Of a stretch of DNA of 64,000 nucleotides, positions 1-11,549 are shown piece after piece. Origin of the DNA: Nereocystis luetkeana (Eukaryota; Sar; Phaeophyceae; Laminariales; Laminariaceae); the NCBI GenBank assembly GCA_031213475.1, contig JARUPZ010000025.1, forward strand, positions 5,653,676 through 5,717,675, read 5' to 3'. Position numbers and translations under genes: made by a program. Positions within the stretch are counted from its first letter, which is position 1, and the number at the start of each line of letters is the position of its first letter. Under the pieces are notes generated by a model, which searched no databases, had not been told where the DNA came from, and saw only the letters and a list, made by a program, of their open reading frames with translations.

Positions 1-2013
1 TGAACGCTCGCCTCTCGACCTGTGAACTGTGAATATTTACGTTTCGCTTGGTGTGTTGATGCTTCATACTATGCATGACTACGGCAAGAATTAACAACAA
101 ACTCTCAGATGTCCTAGTAGTTCGGTTAGGGTTTGCCGGATATTATCATGTCAGCGATAGGCATAGGCTCATGATACTTGTTTAGTACTCATGGTAGGGT
201 TTATAATCTGTACGGGCGCTTCTTTCTTTGCTGACCACAAACGCGTAGCAGGATGTCTGATAGGAAAATAAACTCGAGCTTAAATCCATGAATAAGAAAT
301 GTTTTGCGTACTAGCGTTTTACGACACTATAACTCGGACGGCCACTCATACTACCGTTTCTCGACTGCGGTACGACCGCAGTGCTTCTCCTCCTGCGGCG
401 CAATATTTTTTTCCCTTTCGTACGACTCGGACTTCTCCTGCTACTGTACGGTTATTACCCTCCTCATCCTCTTGACCCTCCTCCTGCAGCAACTACCTCA
501 GCTCCTACTACCCACTACTGCTACTACGAATACTCTTACAGTAATTAGGTCATGTCATGCCACAGAAGTGCTGCTATAACCACTTTTAATCTTAAAGACA
601 TAGTACTGGTGAAGTGCTCCCAACTGTTGCACCTCTGTTATCTTGTACTGAAGCACCAACACTGCTAATTTAAAGCGAAAACTTTCGAATGTATCACATA
701 AAGTTTTCAAGCATGACTGCCACTGCCCACACGTCTTCCAACGTATGCACTACTACTGACGGAATCACTTGCAGTATTATATCCGTGGATTTTGTTTTTG
801 GGGCCTGCCGGATAAGTGCCCACACTAAAAGAATATTACACACTCTACCGTAAGCAAGCCTTCGAATTCCTCAGAGTCACCCTCCTCGACCAATGTTTAG
901 GTTAAACTGGAACTAGCTACAGCATGTAATTCACGGTATGTATATGGATCGTACAACATTCATTTATCATACTTCATGCCCCACAAAATATTATGGCCGC
1001 CCAAAGAGAGATTCTTGTACGCTCATACGGAGTTATATTTATTGTCCGTGGGGGTAAAGAAAATCACGTTTTTAATAATGATGTGGCACTTTCGAGGTGA
1101 AGCCTGTATAATATAGCGAAAATCAAACTTCATAACCATCACAACGAAATTTCTAGTATCAACTGCAGCACCTACCTATGAACACTGATATCAAGTACCA
1201 TTGTGACGCATGTCACGCGGGATAACACATGCTTCGAGGTGGAATCCGAGGTGCGATGTTCTTATCGACAACCGGGAGGGTACAACCGCTGAGCGTTGCG
1301 TCAATGACCAGGTATCAGCAAGATGGATATGTGGGCGGCACTGTCGTTCTACGGACGCGTTCTACGATAATGGTAGCACATTTATTTCCCGCTAAAATGC
1401 TTTCTGAATGACGGCGTTCCGTAAGCCAAAATCGTCGGAATGCCAATCTTGTTCCGAATAATGACAAATTTGCATTCGCGGGCCATGACAAATATTTACG
1501 GGATGCACTTAATTTTTTGCTCAAGTCAGTAGTATGGAGCTCCCTACGTGAGGCGCCTTAGAAAACATGGGAGTGAACCTCTCTATCGTTGGACGCCTCT
1601 GCTCGTGAGTGTATCAATGCTGAGTTCTGGCGAAAATCGCTTCGGAAGGTTGTGTCAGGACGAAAACATATAGACTGCTCGGTCTTCGTATCGTATGTAT
1701 GCCAAGCTGTCCTCGCAATGTCGGGAGGAGCGGCATCGGGTGTGGGTGGAGAAACCAGGGAACGCCACGTGTCCCTTTCGGTGCATAGCAAGAAACGAAA
1801 CCGGTAGAAATAGAGTCAATTTTAGACGCCATTATTGGGGGTATCGTGGGTGGGTTCGTCACAACTGCCGGAGCAACACGAATTTGCCACTTACTTACTT
1901 GGATAGATATGATTGTTACCACATTATGAGCGTGTTGCCCTTTTAGAATTTGCAAGTGAAACGTTGGTTAGGAGCCAGGAAATTCACTGAAAACGGGGGC
2001 TATATAGCAGTAG
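1..2013. other. Intergenic, no gene recognised
   Basis: No reading frame here resembles a known protein, and the open frames are short and without codon-use support. The stretch 1415-1600 matches copies of a dispersed repeat at 3608-3830 and, inverted, at 26050-26245 (see the repeat entries). The rest is A/T-rich unique-looking sequence. Confidence 0.5.
1415..1600 (+). repeat. Dispersed repeat R1, copy a
   Basis: The segment shares ordered blocks with two other places in the window: AAATCGTCGGAATG near its start, TATGGAGCTC in the middle and GTGAACCTCT followed by TCG-T-GACGCCTC at its end. The order and spacing agree with copy b (3608-3830) and copy c (26050-26245, opposite strand). No coding capacity is visible, so the family is probably an old non-autonomous element. 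Confidence 0.6.
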
Positions 2014-2130
2014 AACGGGAGACCATGGTGATTAGGGCCAAATATTTGTGAGTAAAAAATGTGAAAATGTAGTTTTTTTGTGTTTACCATATATTATATA
2101 ATATGTACTATTTACTATGGTCCCCCGTAA
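2014..2130. mobile_element. Palindromic mini-element (MITE-like), copy 1
   Basis: The element starts ACGGGAGACCATGGTGATTAGGGCC and ends with the near-reverse complement ending ACTATGGTCCCCCGTAAT. At about 117 bp it has an A/T-rich centre and no coding capacity. The same terminal motif, ACGGGGGACCATAGT then TAGGACC, recurs at 24827-25042, about 30126-30229, 31004-31104, 31161-31265 and 57670-57790. A non-autonomous DNA transposon with TA-type target sites is inferred; no transposase is seen in the window. Confidence 0.75.
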
Positions 2131-3607
2131 TAGGACTGTAGGAGTATTTAGTTATGGCTGGTCGAACGTTTGAAGCTAAAGTTACTGCGGGATTCCTGTC
2201 AATACCATTCATAATATATATCCAGATATATTTCAACACGCCCTGTGCACATTACATGGTGTTACATTGCAACAACTTGAACATTTTATTAGTACAATAC
2301 CGGCCTTATATTAAGGTCGAATGGAATCGTGTTCATGATTGTATCGAAGGTGTTAACACTGCAAACAAAAATGCTGGAATTTGCCTTGTGAAAAAAGGAA
2401 GCAAAAAATGGGACGCTAAGTTAAACAGGAAAACTCTTCGAAACTCCTCCATTCTAGAAACAGAGCTCCACTTTATTCGGGTACCTGTGGCTACTCGAAT
2501 CTGCACTGTTGTGGGTAAACTCTGCATAAAGTTTCCTTCTAGTAAACATATATATATATATATATATTTAGACGAGTATCTGTAAAGTGCACGATACATG
2601 TACAGCAGAAGTGGGGGCTAGAGTAGCAACTGGTACAGGACTCACTTTTTTTTCTAGCAAGGAGAAGTTTTCAAGAGTTTTCCAGTTTTAGCTTTCCCCC
2701 CCCCCCTGTGATCGAAAAAGCCAGAACACCACCCATTTCAATGCGTCTCTGAAGATAGATGTACACTCGCGTGCTACAAGAAGAGGAGTAATCACAGGAG
2801 AACTATTTTACTAAACTGTAGACCTCCTGTTTGAACTGAGGCTATTCCAGTACAAGAGAATCTACTTCTACTACTTAACCATGTCAAATATAAACTCCAC
2901 TCGTGACGTCTCTACCGTAGACGAGGACTGTTACAACAAACAGTGGCGTGAAGCAGCGAAGCTCGATATAAACGGTATTACAGCACGAAAAACAGACGCC
3001 GCGTGCCGGACGGATACACGACTATACGACCTAGATCGCAGCCTAAAGTCGTGATATGAACCTGGTATATCACATGCAGTACACGTACAGTGCAGGTCCT
3101 TTGTCAGAACACAAGAAAAAAATGTGCCAGATCATGTAGGTTGCACTTTTCACATCCCGCTTCACACGAGCTGCTTCATTGAGACAACTGAAGCATCGGA
3201 TCCGCCCTGACCAAAATTGATCCTACCGATTTGTGGAAACCATTGCTCGTTGTATGGTCGATGAGAGCCCACTGGAAACGTAAGCACCACACAAAGATGT
3301 TTACAAGTGATTGGGGCCGGGCGACTAATAATAGAAGGAAAATGGATTCGAGAAGACGTATGTATGTGTAGTACTTGCGATCAGCATATTATTAAACATG
3401 AACCATTCCCCAAGTTGACGGCTCATCGTCCAGATAGTCACCGATAATTTCATTGCAGCCGCCTCTCACGGGGAAGCCCATTCATGCGGAAACATCGAGG
3501 AACCAGACATGAGTAATGCTTACATAAATAGCAGACACAAACCATCAGGGTTAAGGGTTGTTTCCAATGTGAACACATTTCCGGTATTTTGTACCTACCT
3601 GAAGACG

Positions 3608-3830
3608 GGGTTTCTGGACCCCAAATCGTCGGAATGTTAATCTTGATTTCGAAAAATAAACGTGTTGTAGACACGGGCCATGGAATTATTCGTCGCGATT
3701 CATTTTGATTATTATTGCTGAATGAAGTCAGTTTTCGGAACAGGTATGGAGCTCCTCAAGTGAGGAGCCTCAGATTTTTTAGGGTGAGAACCTCTACTAT
3801 CGTAGAACGCCTCACTCTGGACTTCACTTA
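3608..3830 (+). repeat. Dispersed repeat R1, copy b
   Basis: This copy contains AAATCGTCGGAATGTTAATC, then GGTATGGAGCTCCTCAAG, then GGTGAGAACCTCTACTATCG and ACGCCTCACTCTGG, in the same order as copy a. The inner part GGAGCTCCTCAAGTGAGGAGCCTC is itself nearly palindromic. It is the best-preserved of the three copies and is non-coding. Confidence 0.6.
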
Positions 3831-4910
3831 CTTGGTCAAGCGTGATATGAGCCCAGTCTCTCACAATTGTTGAGGGGCGGAATAAGGGCATGCCAATAAT
3901 CAGCAAATAATGGTCAACAAATTGCTAGACAGCTAGGAAGAGAGGCAGACCGATGGCATTCAGGCAGACAGCACGATTCGTGTCAAGTTCCGCGTACTAC
4001 CTGCTGTGTAGGCACAACAGCAGAAGAACGTGGTGGCGGGGGGAGCAATCATTATATCTCATACGAAAAAATGTTACATCTGATCGCGAATGAGCTCGAC
4101 AGCAAACACATAATTGCGCCGCAAAATAGCACCAGCAGCAGGGCACAACGAGATTGAGGCTGCAAAGCGTTCCCTCTCATAGGAGCCTCGATTCAATGCC
4201 ATATAGCTACGGGTCGAGGGATAAATTTGAGAGGTGGCATATTGAAGGAGTGTGGAGTTAGATGAGTAGTGCTGTATCAAGTACGACCAACAATATCCGT
4301 ATAAACAGTAACAACACTACTGTAAAGCAAAAGAAAACAGACAGTCGAGCAAACAGACAGCAGTGTTGTACATCCAACCGGGAAATTAACGATGAAGGTC
4401 AATCGTTTGGTGTGGTTTCTCAGCTCGAGAGCACAATCTATCCATCGGCCCTCGCAAAAACTTGCATATATAAAGGGCTGTTCTCTAGAAGTTCGATATT
4501 CACCTGGCGAGCGGGGGCAGGTATTCGCCCTGTAGCACGCCGCGACTACTACTCCTGCAGACGAAGAAGTTGTACGCCTAAGCGCGTCGGCTGATGAAGT
4601 ACAAAAACCACCATGAATAGAGAAGCGCTTGCGCCACGACCTTTCGTTGTCTTTTTGCAGGAAGGAGTAGTAGTACGTACTGTATTACCCGATGCGTTGC
4701 CTGGGCGTTGCTGGACTCCGCTCGAATGCCGAGTGGGAGACTTGGCGAGTAAGGAGCGAGGGTGTGAACCGCATGGATAGAAACACGCCCACGCACGTGC
4801 AATCCATGCATGCATGTACTTTTCTGCGATATATCCAGGAAGGTTTCATGCAGGATCCACAGGGTAGACCACCCCTCGATGTGGGCTTCGTTTAACCACA
4901 AGCAGGTGTG

Positions 4911-4937
4911 TTGCTGCTGCTGCTGCTGCTGCTGCTG
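4911..4937. repeat. GCT trinucleotide microsatellite
   Basis: About nine uninterrupted TGC/GCT units are followed by CCC. Open frames crossing it read as poly-glutamine or poly-cysteine in either direction, but their flanks look non-coding. Confidence 0.85.
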
Positions 4938-5588
4938 CCCTGCCACCACTCTAATTAATGGTACTACTATTTATTCCACGGCCTTTACTGCTACTGTAAA
5001 ACCGAACTACTCACCGGCCCAAGAAAAGTTGTCCCCATTCAAAGAGTTTTAGTATCAAATATTACAACGTGATATATATCACGGAATACTCCACCGGACT
5101 GCTGTGGTCCAGGATCCATCCGCCAGTCAGTACTAAAGAGTAAACGACGTGTATATGAAATAGGTTTCATACACATTTTGCCTCTATCTATATAAAGCAA
5201 CCGGTTTGGTTACTACGCAAAAATCAACATTGTTCACGTTCAGGGACACAATCGAAGGTATCAGACATATTTTCAACATTTTCACACAACTCGGGTTATT
5301 TTTTTTATCTCATGTTCTGGGGAGCGCAGGGAGATAGATACCAACATTCCGGCAACGTTTGAAATATTCTTCGATTTTTCGCCACGGGTCGAGCCGTCAA
5401 ATACACTGCTTGCTGTGTGAATATTTCTTGCGTCTATATATCCATATTCATTCGGAGATCGTGGACGTTAGGGCCCTTCTTAACGAGAAACATTTTTAAT
5501 GATAGCCGAAAAGGAAATAAAAACGATGTGGTTCGAGTAAGAGTTTCGAGAAAACTAAATCTCTTTTGGGTCCTATCGAGGAATGACG

Positions 5589-5594
5589 TTTATT
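5589..5594 (-). terminator. Polyadenylation hexamer
   Basis: The - strand reads AATAAA here, about 27 bases past the TGA of the candidate gene on that strand. Position and sequence fit a canonical cleavage/polyadenylation signal, but the hexamer is common in A/T-rich DNA. Confidence 0.35.
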
Positions 5595-5620
5595 TTATTA
5601 AATCGAATATCGCACAAGGG

Positions 5621-7343
5621 TCAACGAACACCAGATAAAAACCAACGAGGCAAGCGACGACCCGCGTCCTCCCCAGGGAGCCGCGGGCAGCGGCCGGTTG
5701 TTTCAACCGGCACCGCCGAAGGGGCTGTCGCTCTTGAGATGTCTTGGGTGACTGGCGCAGCCCCGCAGCCCAACGCAGGCAACAGCGACGGGATACAGCG
5801 ATCGATTTTCTGAGCGAAGTCGTGACCTGGTCGGTGCTCGTGTGGTTCGCGAGGCAAAGAGGAATGGAAAACTGGGTTTGCGACGGCCTTGGAAAAGTTT
5901 TGAGGAGCCGCCGATGGTCTACTCTGTGCTAGGAACCGTCGGACCTCGCGCTGCAGCTGCTCCGGTGGCCCTGTCTCCCGGGAGTGGTAGATCCCACATG
6001 TGAAGCAGTCGACGACATGGCTCAAGTTTGCGTGGATTTCTTCGGTTTCATGAACATTCAACGTCGAGTTGGACAAACTCCCCGATTTGATTTACTCAAA
6101 GAGAAAAATCAGTCCCAAAATACTTCTTCTCGAATTCGTTTTTTTTTTTCGTTCGAATCAAACATCAAAACGCATGATCTCCAAGAAAAAACGTTTACGT
6201 AGGGCAGGCGGAAGTCGGTTCGAAAAATCTTCGCCGAAGTAAGTGCTCGTGGGGCCAGAGATATCTTAATATTTCAGATTCTGCACCCTACTACACGTAC
6301 ATACATGCTGATGTCTCACTTCTTCCTCGAGCGGCGTGGTTGAGAAAGCGTTCTCCTTCATCTCGTCCTCGAGGCCATTGCGGCGCTGGATTTCTTCGGG
6401 AGTCGCCAAAGCTACAGCCAGAGCAGCAGTTAGCAAAATATCATCGATTCCGCCACTGCGATCATCGGGTGCTGTCACGTTCCTGCGGATGGGCGTATAC
6501 AACGATGTATCACGCGGACTGGCGCCGAGCAGCAGCAGAAGTGACAGCACACAAGCTAGCGTCGCCGATGTTGTGATGTGACGTCGTGTCGTATGCCGTG
6601 CTATGGTTTGTGTGGGTGTGTGATACCCGTACGAGTACGCGGTGGGACCTTCTAATATCTCCGATTCATGAACCCGACCGACGAGTTGAACCGAAAATCT
6701 CAGTATTTTCGACTGTCCGGTCCTGTTGGAAAATCGTAATCGCAAGGTCTTCGTTTGAAAGTGCGTTTACCAACTGCATAAGAAGGCCACTTTGTGTCTC
6801 AGATTCGAAACCGGCTTTTCCAGTCCTGGTTTCCGACTGGATCAGAAGTGAACTTAAGATGGGCCGTTATGATTCGTCTTCGATTCAAACGCGAGTTTTT
6901 TTTTTCGGTCATCCTTTACGTTGGGTCTGATGTTGGGGGTTGCAGGTGAGGTCATACATCACACATCTACCGATACATACAATATCGTTTTTTTTGTGGA
7001 GGCGGCGTTACCCACGAAAACGCTGCACTCTTCTTGCTCGGAATCAACCGGCGGATCTATATCATCATGCGAGCATGCCCCAACCGGTTCCAACCGGAGT
7101 TGTTGCATGACAAGACGGCCGGCCCGCATTCTCTGACAGTCCGAATGACGAAGGCGGGGAATATTGACTCGTTGAGACCCTGATGTAGGAGTGTGTGACG
7201 TGGATACTCAAAGTAGAAAACTTAGCGAAGCTTCGAACGACTCACCACGAAGTCCTCTTGTGAGTCATTGACTTCCAGCGCCGACTTCTTCCCGACAAAC
7301 CACTCACTCGAATGACAAAATGCGAGAACATCGAAACGACCAT
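5621..7343 (-). CDS. Candidate spliced gene, unknown product
   Basis: Several signals support a transcribed gene on the - strand. A first exon is suggested from ATG at 7343 to a consensus donor (intron GTGAGT) after 7246. A second exon runs from an AG acceptor at about 6722 to 6320 and ends with codons for PLEEE followed by donor GTGAGA; the phases of these two join correctly. The second exon carries a hydrophobic stretch (ATLACVLSLLLLLGA) and then IDDILLTAALAVALATPEEIQRRN, so a membrane-anchored or secreted protein is possible. A third open stretch (about 6070 down to 5621) is 140-150 codons long, ends in TGA, and has AATAAA 27 bases downstream (complement of 5589-5594). I could not find an acceptor that joins exon 2 to exon 3 in phase, so the model is incomplete or the gene is broken. 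No family is recognised. Confidence 0.35.
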
Positions 7344-9686
7344 CCGTCCTTAACCGCGCCTCTTTTTGGTGGAGGCCGCGGCGACGCAAAGCAAGGAGCG
7401 GTAGCGAAGTCGGGAAAGGTTCGGGACGAAATCGGGTTAGGTGAACCCGAGGCCCGGTGGACACTTAGGGATACACACAAATAAATGAAGATCGTAGGTG
7501 CATAGCCGCTGATCGTAGGGAGTTCCGAGTCACTGAAATATCAACGGAACACTCCCACTAGGAGTTTTGACTTGAGCCCGCGCCGTGGACAACTACATGA
7601 AAAACGGCTGAGAAGCGGTGAAGCGGTACCGGGAAGACCTTGAATCAGACCAACGGTTCATTATGAGGTGCCCAAGCGAATGGGTGGAGGAGGGGAAACA
7701 GGAAGAGCGCCAGGAAACCCGATCAGGGGAAAGGCGGCAGGGAGCGCGACAGGAAGTGTATATGGGAAACCACGGCGGACGAAAGTGGGAACGACATCGC
7801 AGCCAGGGTAACAACGTACCGGGTGGACTGTTTAGTGAGTGAACTGTTTCTATGCTACACGTGCCGCCAACTTCTGCAGCAATTATTCGAACGTCATCCT
7901 GTTTTGTGTTCGTTCATTGGTTTCGCATTGATCCTCCGAGATTCCCGTTTTGTTGCTGAATTATTTTCCTTGGTTCTAGTTTTTATTCGAGGAGTCTCGC
8001 GGCGTGGGTGGATGGCGAGCCTGCCTTGTTTGGAGTGTATTGTCTGACGTATCCTCCCTGGGGGTGCGGCATGGTTGACCAAAGCCACACGGAGACGGTA
8101 AACATGACAGAAAAAAAACGATAGCGACTATCATCAGGTAAAACCTGCCTATCTTACTCGTGCGCCAAACTGCTGCGGCTGCCTGGAGTGTCCATTTTTG
8201 AGTGCTCTTGTTTCCCTGTTATTTCGCTCGGTTTTCCGTCTTACTCCATTGCCATGCAGTGGTATTGCTTTTTTTATAGCTAGTTCAGCACGGGGGGGGC
8301 ACAATATTTTTTCACTGATTGTTGTGTCTATAATTTCCTCTCTTGATTTGTTTTTAGGTTTATACGATATTCTCTCTTCCATCAAAGAATGTGTATTTCG
8401 TGCCTGTCGTATTCAGCACGATGCCTTAGCACTGCATTGCGTACTCCACTAACTGCACAACACTCTTTCTTTTGTGTCCATAGTCCTAGTGTTTTTCTAG
8501 AATTGAAGAATCGGCAGGAGCACTGGTAGTGCTAGATGCCCACCTACCTGTAAAAAGAACGCTTAAATGTGATGAATACACACCAAAATATATTTTAGTA
8601 TGTTTTGTGCCATACAATAGCCTAGGCGCCCACACACAATTTTCACATACGAGTCGAATCGATCTATGTGCGTGAGCGTCCTAGACAAAACCTTGTGCTA
8701 AATGCGGGTCTTATTGACCAAGGCGCGTCTTCAGGCCGCCCGACGTTTCATTGGGAAAACGTCACCAAGTCACGCAGCTGGGCCGAGTGACTGCACCTAC
8801 CTGCCGACCTCGAGCGCCACAAAAAGTTGGTGTTCGTCTTCGGGTTAGAGTTGTTGGGGTTATGGTTAGGGTTAGGCCTTGAGTTGGATTGGTCTAGCCC
8901 CACGTTCAAAGTTGAATTTGTCGACACACATTCTGCACAAAGGTTTGGTGTAGGACGCTCCTGCACATACATGGCGGGAGTCATACGTGGCTAGTTTGAA
9001 ACGATAAGGAAAAAATGTAGGGTAGCACAGACAGGTCAAAGATGTCAGGAGACAGCATCTAGTTCGGTTCCTTGCACAGCAAACGTAGCCTGGACACCCC
9101 TTGACCCGCATAAAACTGAAAGCTTGTAGTGAACGAACCTCGGCCTTGCACCCCTCACAGCGCATGTTTAGCCTTCCTTGAGGTGTGTCCTGACAGTTTT
9201 GCCAGAGGTATCACACACTTCTCGTCGAATGTGAATTCAAGGTACTCGTCAAGCAGGGTTCTCAATTTTTGTTATCGACTGTAGTTCTATTTTATGGACA
9301 AACTGAACCATTCTAAAGTGTAGGTGGCTCTCCTCCAACGACACGCCTGCTGTTTTATATCAGTCGAGTCTCTGCCCCAGGTCGTTGTTTTCCCCCCTGC
9401 TGTACTGTATACGCATTGAAATATCCGGATACCAAACGGAAAAATCACCCGGTTGAGATGGATATCAAACACAATAATACGGTTAGGGTATCTATTGTCC
9501 AAATCGTCCGCTACCATATATATATGTGGACAACTCTCAAAAATATAACGATAGCAACACCAACCGCAAACACGAACGCTAAGAATGCAACTGGTCACGA
9601 TGCCCACAGAAACTATGGACAGTGATGGCAATAATATTCGATACGTACTCGTAACGATACCGAGTCCTATAGCGCCAACGCTAGGG
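7344..9686. other. Intergenic, no gene recognised
   Basis: I see no recognisable gene. A 97-codon ATG frame on the - strand (9165-8872) is cysteine-rich (CEGC near its start, later CCARN, RCC and LCRMC) and could be a small protein, but nothing else supports it. A degenerate telomere-like stretch with GGTTAGGGTTAGG lies near 8852-8877. Confidence 0.4.
8872..9165 (-). CDS. Small cysteine-rich open frame, hypothetical
   Basis: The frame has a true ATG start and 97 codons. About a dozen cysteines include CxxC pairs at the start (MRCEGC) and near the end (LCRMC). No signal peptide, splice context or family match is evident, and its 3' part runs into degenerate telomere-like repeats. Treat it as a weak candidate; a chance frame is equally likely. 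Confidence 0.15.
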   Translation of the reverse strand: MRCEGCKAEVRSLQAFSFMRVKGCPGYVCCARNRTRCCLLTSLTCLCYPTFFPYRFKLATYDSRHVCAGASYTKPLCRMCVDKFNFERGARPIQLKA

Positions 9687-10084
9687 AACAGACAAATCGG
9701 AAAAATGGGAACGAAGCCTAAAATGAGAACCAAGCCGTATCTCCAGAAGAACCATGTGGTGTATCAGAGAACCAAAATGATCCTGCAAAACCCCTTGGCC
9801 AGCCCTGTGAGAGGAGCTCGTCAGAACGGTCATGCTCCATCTCGTGCCTTCGGGTGGGCGCAAAAAGCGATATACGCTGGCTCTATTGTGATTTCTCTAG
9901 ATGCTGGCTACCGCGGCGATGCCGAGGACTTCCAGCCTGAGCGACAGCTTATTCGAAGGCTGCTGTACAGCCCCACAGGACTGTCAACTTTTTTTCTTGG
10001 AGTTGTACACAATTAGTTTGCTTTCTAAAAAAAAACGTCCGTTCCCATTTTTTGTTTCGTTCCCATTTTTCCGTTTTGTCTGTT
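9687..10084 (+). mobile_element. 398-bp terminal-inverted-repeat element
   Basis: The left end begins AACAGACAAATCGG and continues to ATGGGAACGAA. The right end is its inverse complement with one mismatch over 29 bases (A for T at position 10). AGGG flanks both ends directly (..CTAGGG before, AGGGTC after), fitting a 4-bp target-site duplication. An open frame crosses most of it (about 9585-10016), and its nucleotide sequence from the left end to about 9932 recurs inverted at 54455-54700. The element is too short for a transposase, so it is probably a non-autonomous DNA transposon. Confidence 0.8.
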
Positions 10085-10910
10085 AGGGTCAGGGCGAACC
10101 TAACCCTATATATCACTAACTAACTTATGTGAAGTTTGCTAATTAATGCTAACTAACGAACGCTAAAATTAGCCCTGTAGTTCGCGATATCTAAAGACAA
10201 TAAAATACGTTAGCGACATTGTGGAGTACCGGAAATTTTGATTGGCCGTATCGAATCGATATACCTAGGGCCTATGAAAGCATTACACACCGTGTATGTA
10301 TACACGGTTCTACCCTGCATATATATCGGCAATTGAGCAGGTGAAAGTTACCCCACACGAACGAGACGAATCGCCAAGCCACACGCACACGCAATACTGC
10401 CGCCCACCTCACAAAAAAGAGACACAAAACAAAAATTCAGCCCGAGTTTTCGGGAAAATAAGAAAGTTGGTAGCAGTTAAACTCAACTTATCTGTAGTGT
10501 TCAACACGCCTTTTTTCAAGACAGAGGTTCAGCCTAGGCCAGTTCTTGCGCCATCTTCTTCCATGAGGGCAGGTACTGGTGTGGTATTCGAATATGTTCA
10601 AGAGTGCTACCATTTCGTCTCCAGGTAGGTATGAATACCTTCCGTGTACTAAAGTTCATTCTTATCGGAGAGCGTTTTCTCCATAATTAATTCCCAAAGT
10701 TTGAAAATAATTGGAGACATAATATGTATGTATCAATATACGGAGGCGTTCCGTCACTATTCGTGAAATTCTCCAGAACCAAAAATATCAGGTTTGTTAG
10801 ACCTATTATATGCCAATGGAAACGCAAAGTTCAAAAGTTTTTTTCAAATATATTGCTAAAAAAACAGCGGAAACATTCTCGTACCGCCGCTGCGGGGAAA
10901 AAAGAGAGAA
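10085..10910. other. Intergenic, no gene recognised
   Basis: A/T-rich sequence with a CTAACTAA-type short tandem stretch near 10110-10165. No coding signal beyond short open frames. Confidence 0.4.
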
Positions 10911-11549
10911 ATGTTTGGTTTTTGTGTTTTTTTTTTCCCAACGAACGGCTGCAGGCGGCGCAATCTGTTTTTTCTGCTTGCAAATTGTCAACACGGTGAT
11001 CGAAACCAGCTTGTGCGACGATCGACGCTCGATCTCGAAATAGACTCAGCCAACGGCCAAACCGCTCGGTATCTGGAAAGGCCAACGACTATAGATGACG
11101 GCCTCCAAGATATCAGGTGGATCCATGGTCTAGAGGGCGAGAGCTTGCCGGCGGCGTCCTACGGTATCGTCCCAAACCTGAAAATAAATCTATTTTTTGC
11201 AGTTCGAGATGGATTGAGTAGTGTTGTCTTCTATTTTGTGCAAACCAGAGGCGAAATGTGTTTGCATCATGCGCCTGGTCAGCTCCCGCCACATGACACC
11301 GGCCATGGTGTGAAAACGGTGACCCTAGGTGGGTCGGAACCCCTAACGAGCGCACTCCGTTCAGAATTCATGACGCAATCGTTGGTTTTGTTGATCGATG
11401 TCTGTCGAGGACTCGGAATCTCGCTGCTTCGAACCAAAGATCGGCCTCAGTTTTTCTCAAGTCGAGTTTGGGCGAACATCGGCCCCAGATTTGCTTTTTT
11501 CGGGCTTTTCCAAAAGTTTGTTTTTTTGTTTTTTTTACGTGGACAATAG
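10911..11549 (+). CDS. Unclassified 212-codon open frame
   Basis: An ATG-initiated frame of 212 codons is open through to TAG at 11547. Residues 35-190 have mixed, protein-like composition, but both ends are phenylalanine-rich because they are T-tracts. No domain, signal peptide or splice signal set could be identified. It may be a chance frame, a decayed exon or part of a mobile element; I assign no function. Confidence 0.2.
   Translation: MFGFCVFFFPTNGCRRRNLFFLLANCQHGDRNQLVRRSTLDLEIDSANGQTARYLERPTTIDDGLQDIRWIHGLEGESLPAASYGIVPNLKINLFFAVRDGLSSVVFYFVQTRGEMCLHHAPGQLPPHDTGHGVKTVTLGGSEPLTSALRSEFMTQSLVLLIDVCRGLGISLLRTKDRPQFFSSRVWANIGPRFAFFGLFQKFVFLFFLRGQ

Larger units (their letters stand above)
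2131..5588. other. Intergenic, no gene recognised
   Basis: The stretch holds copy b of repeat R1 (3608-3830), a short TA run near 2550-2570 and a GCT microsatellite at 4911-4937. The longest ATG-initiated open frame (2154-2585, 143 codons) ends in translated TA repeats and resembles nothing known. Confidence 0.45.

Noticed and set aside
2154-2585. 143-codon + strand ATG frame
   Set aside because: Its end is translated TA repeat and its composition shows no domain; likely chance in A/T-rich DNA.
4578-4949. Poly-glutamine frame on the - strand
   Set aside because: The Gln run is the GCT microsatellite; the start is not ATG and the rest has no support.
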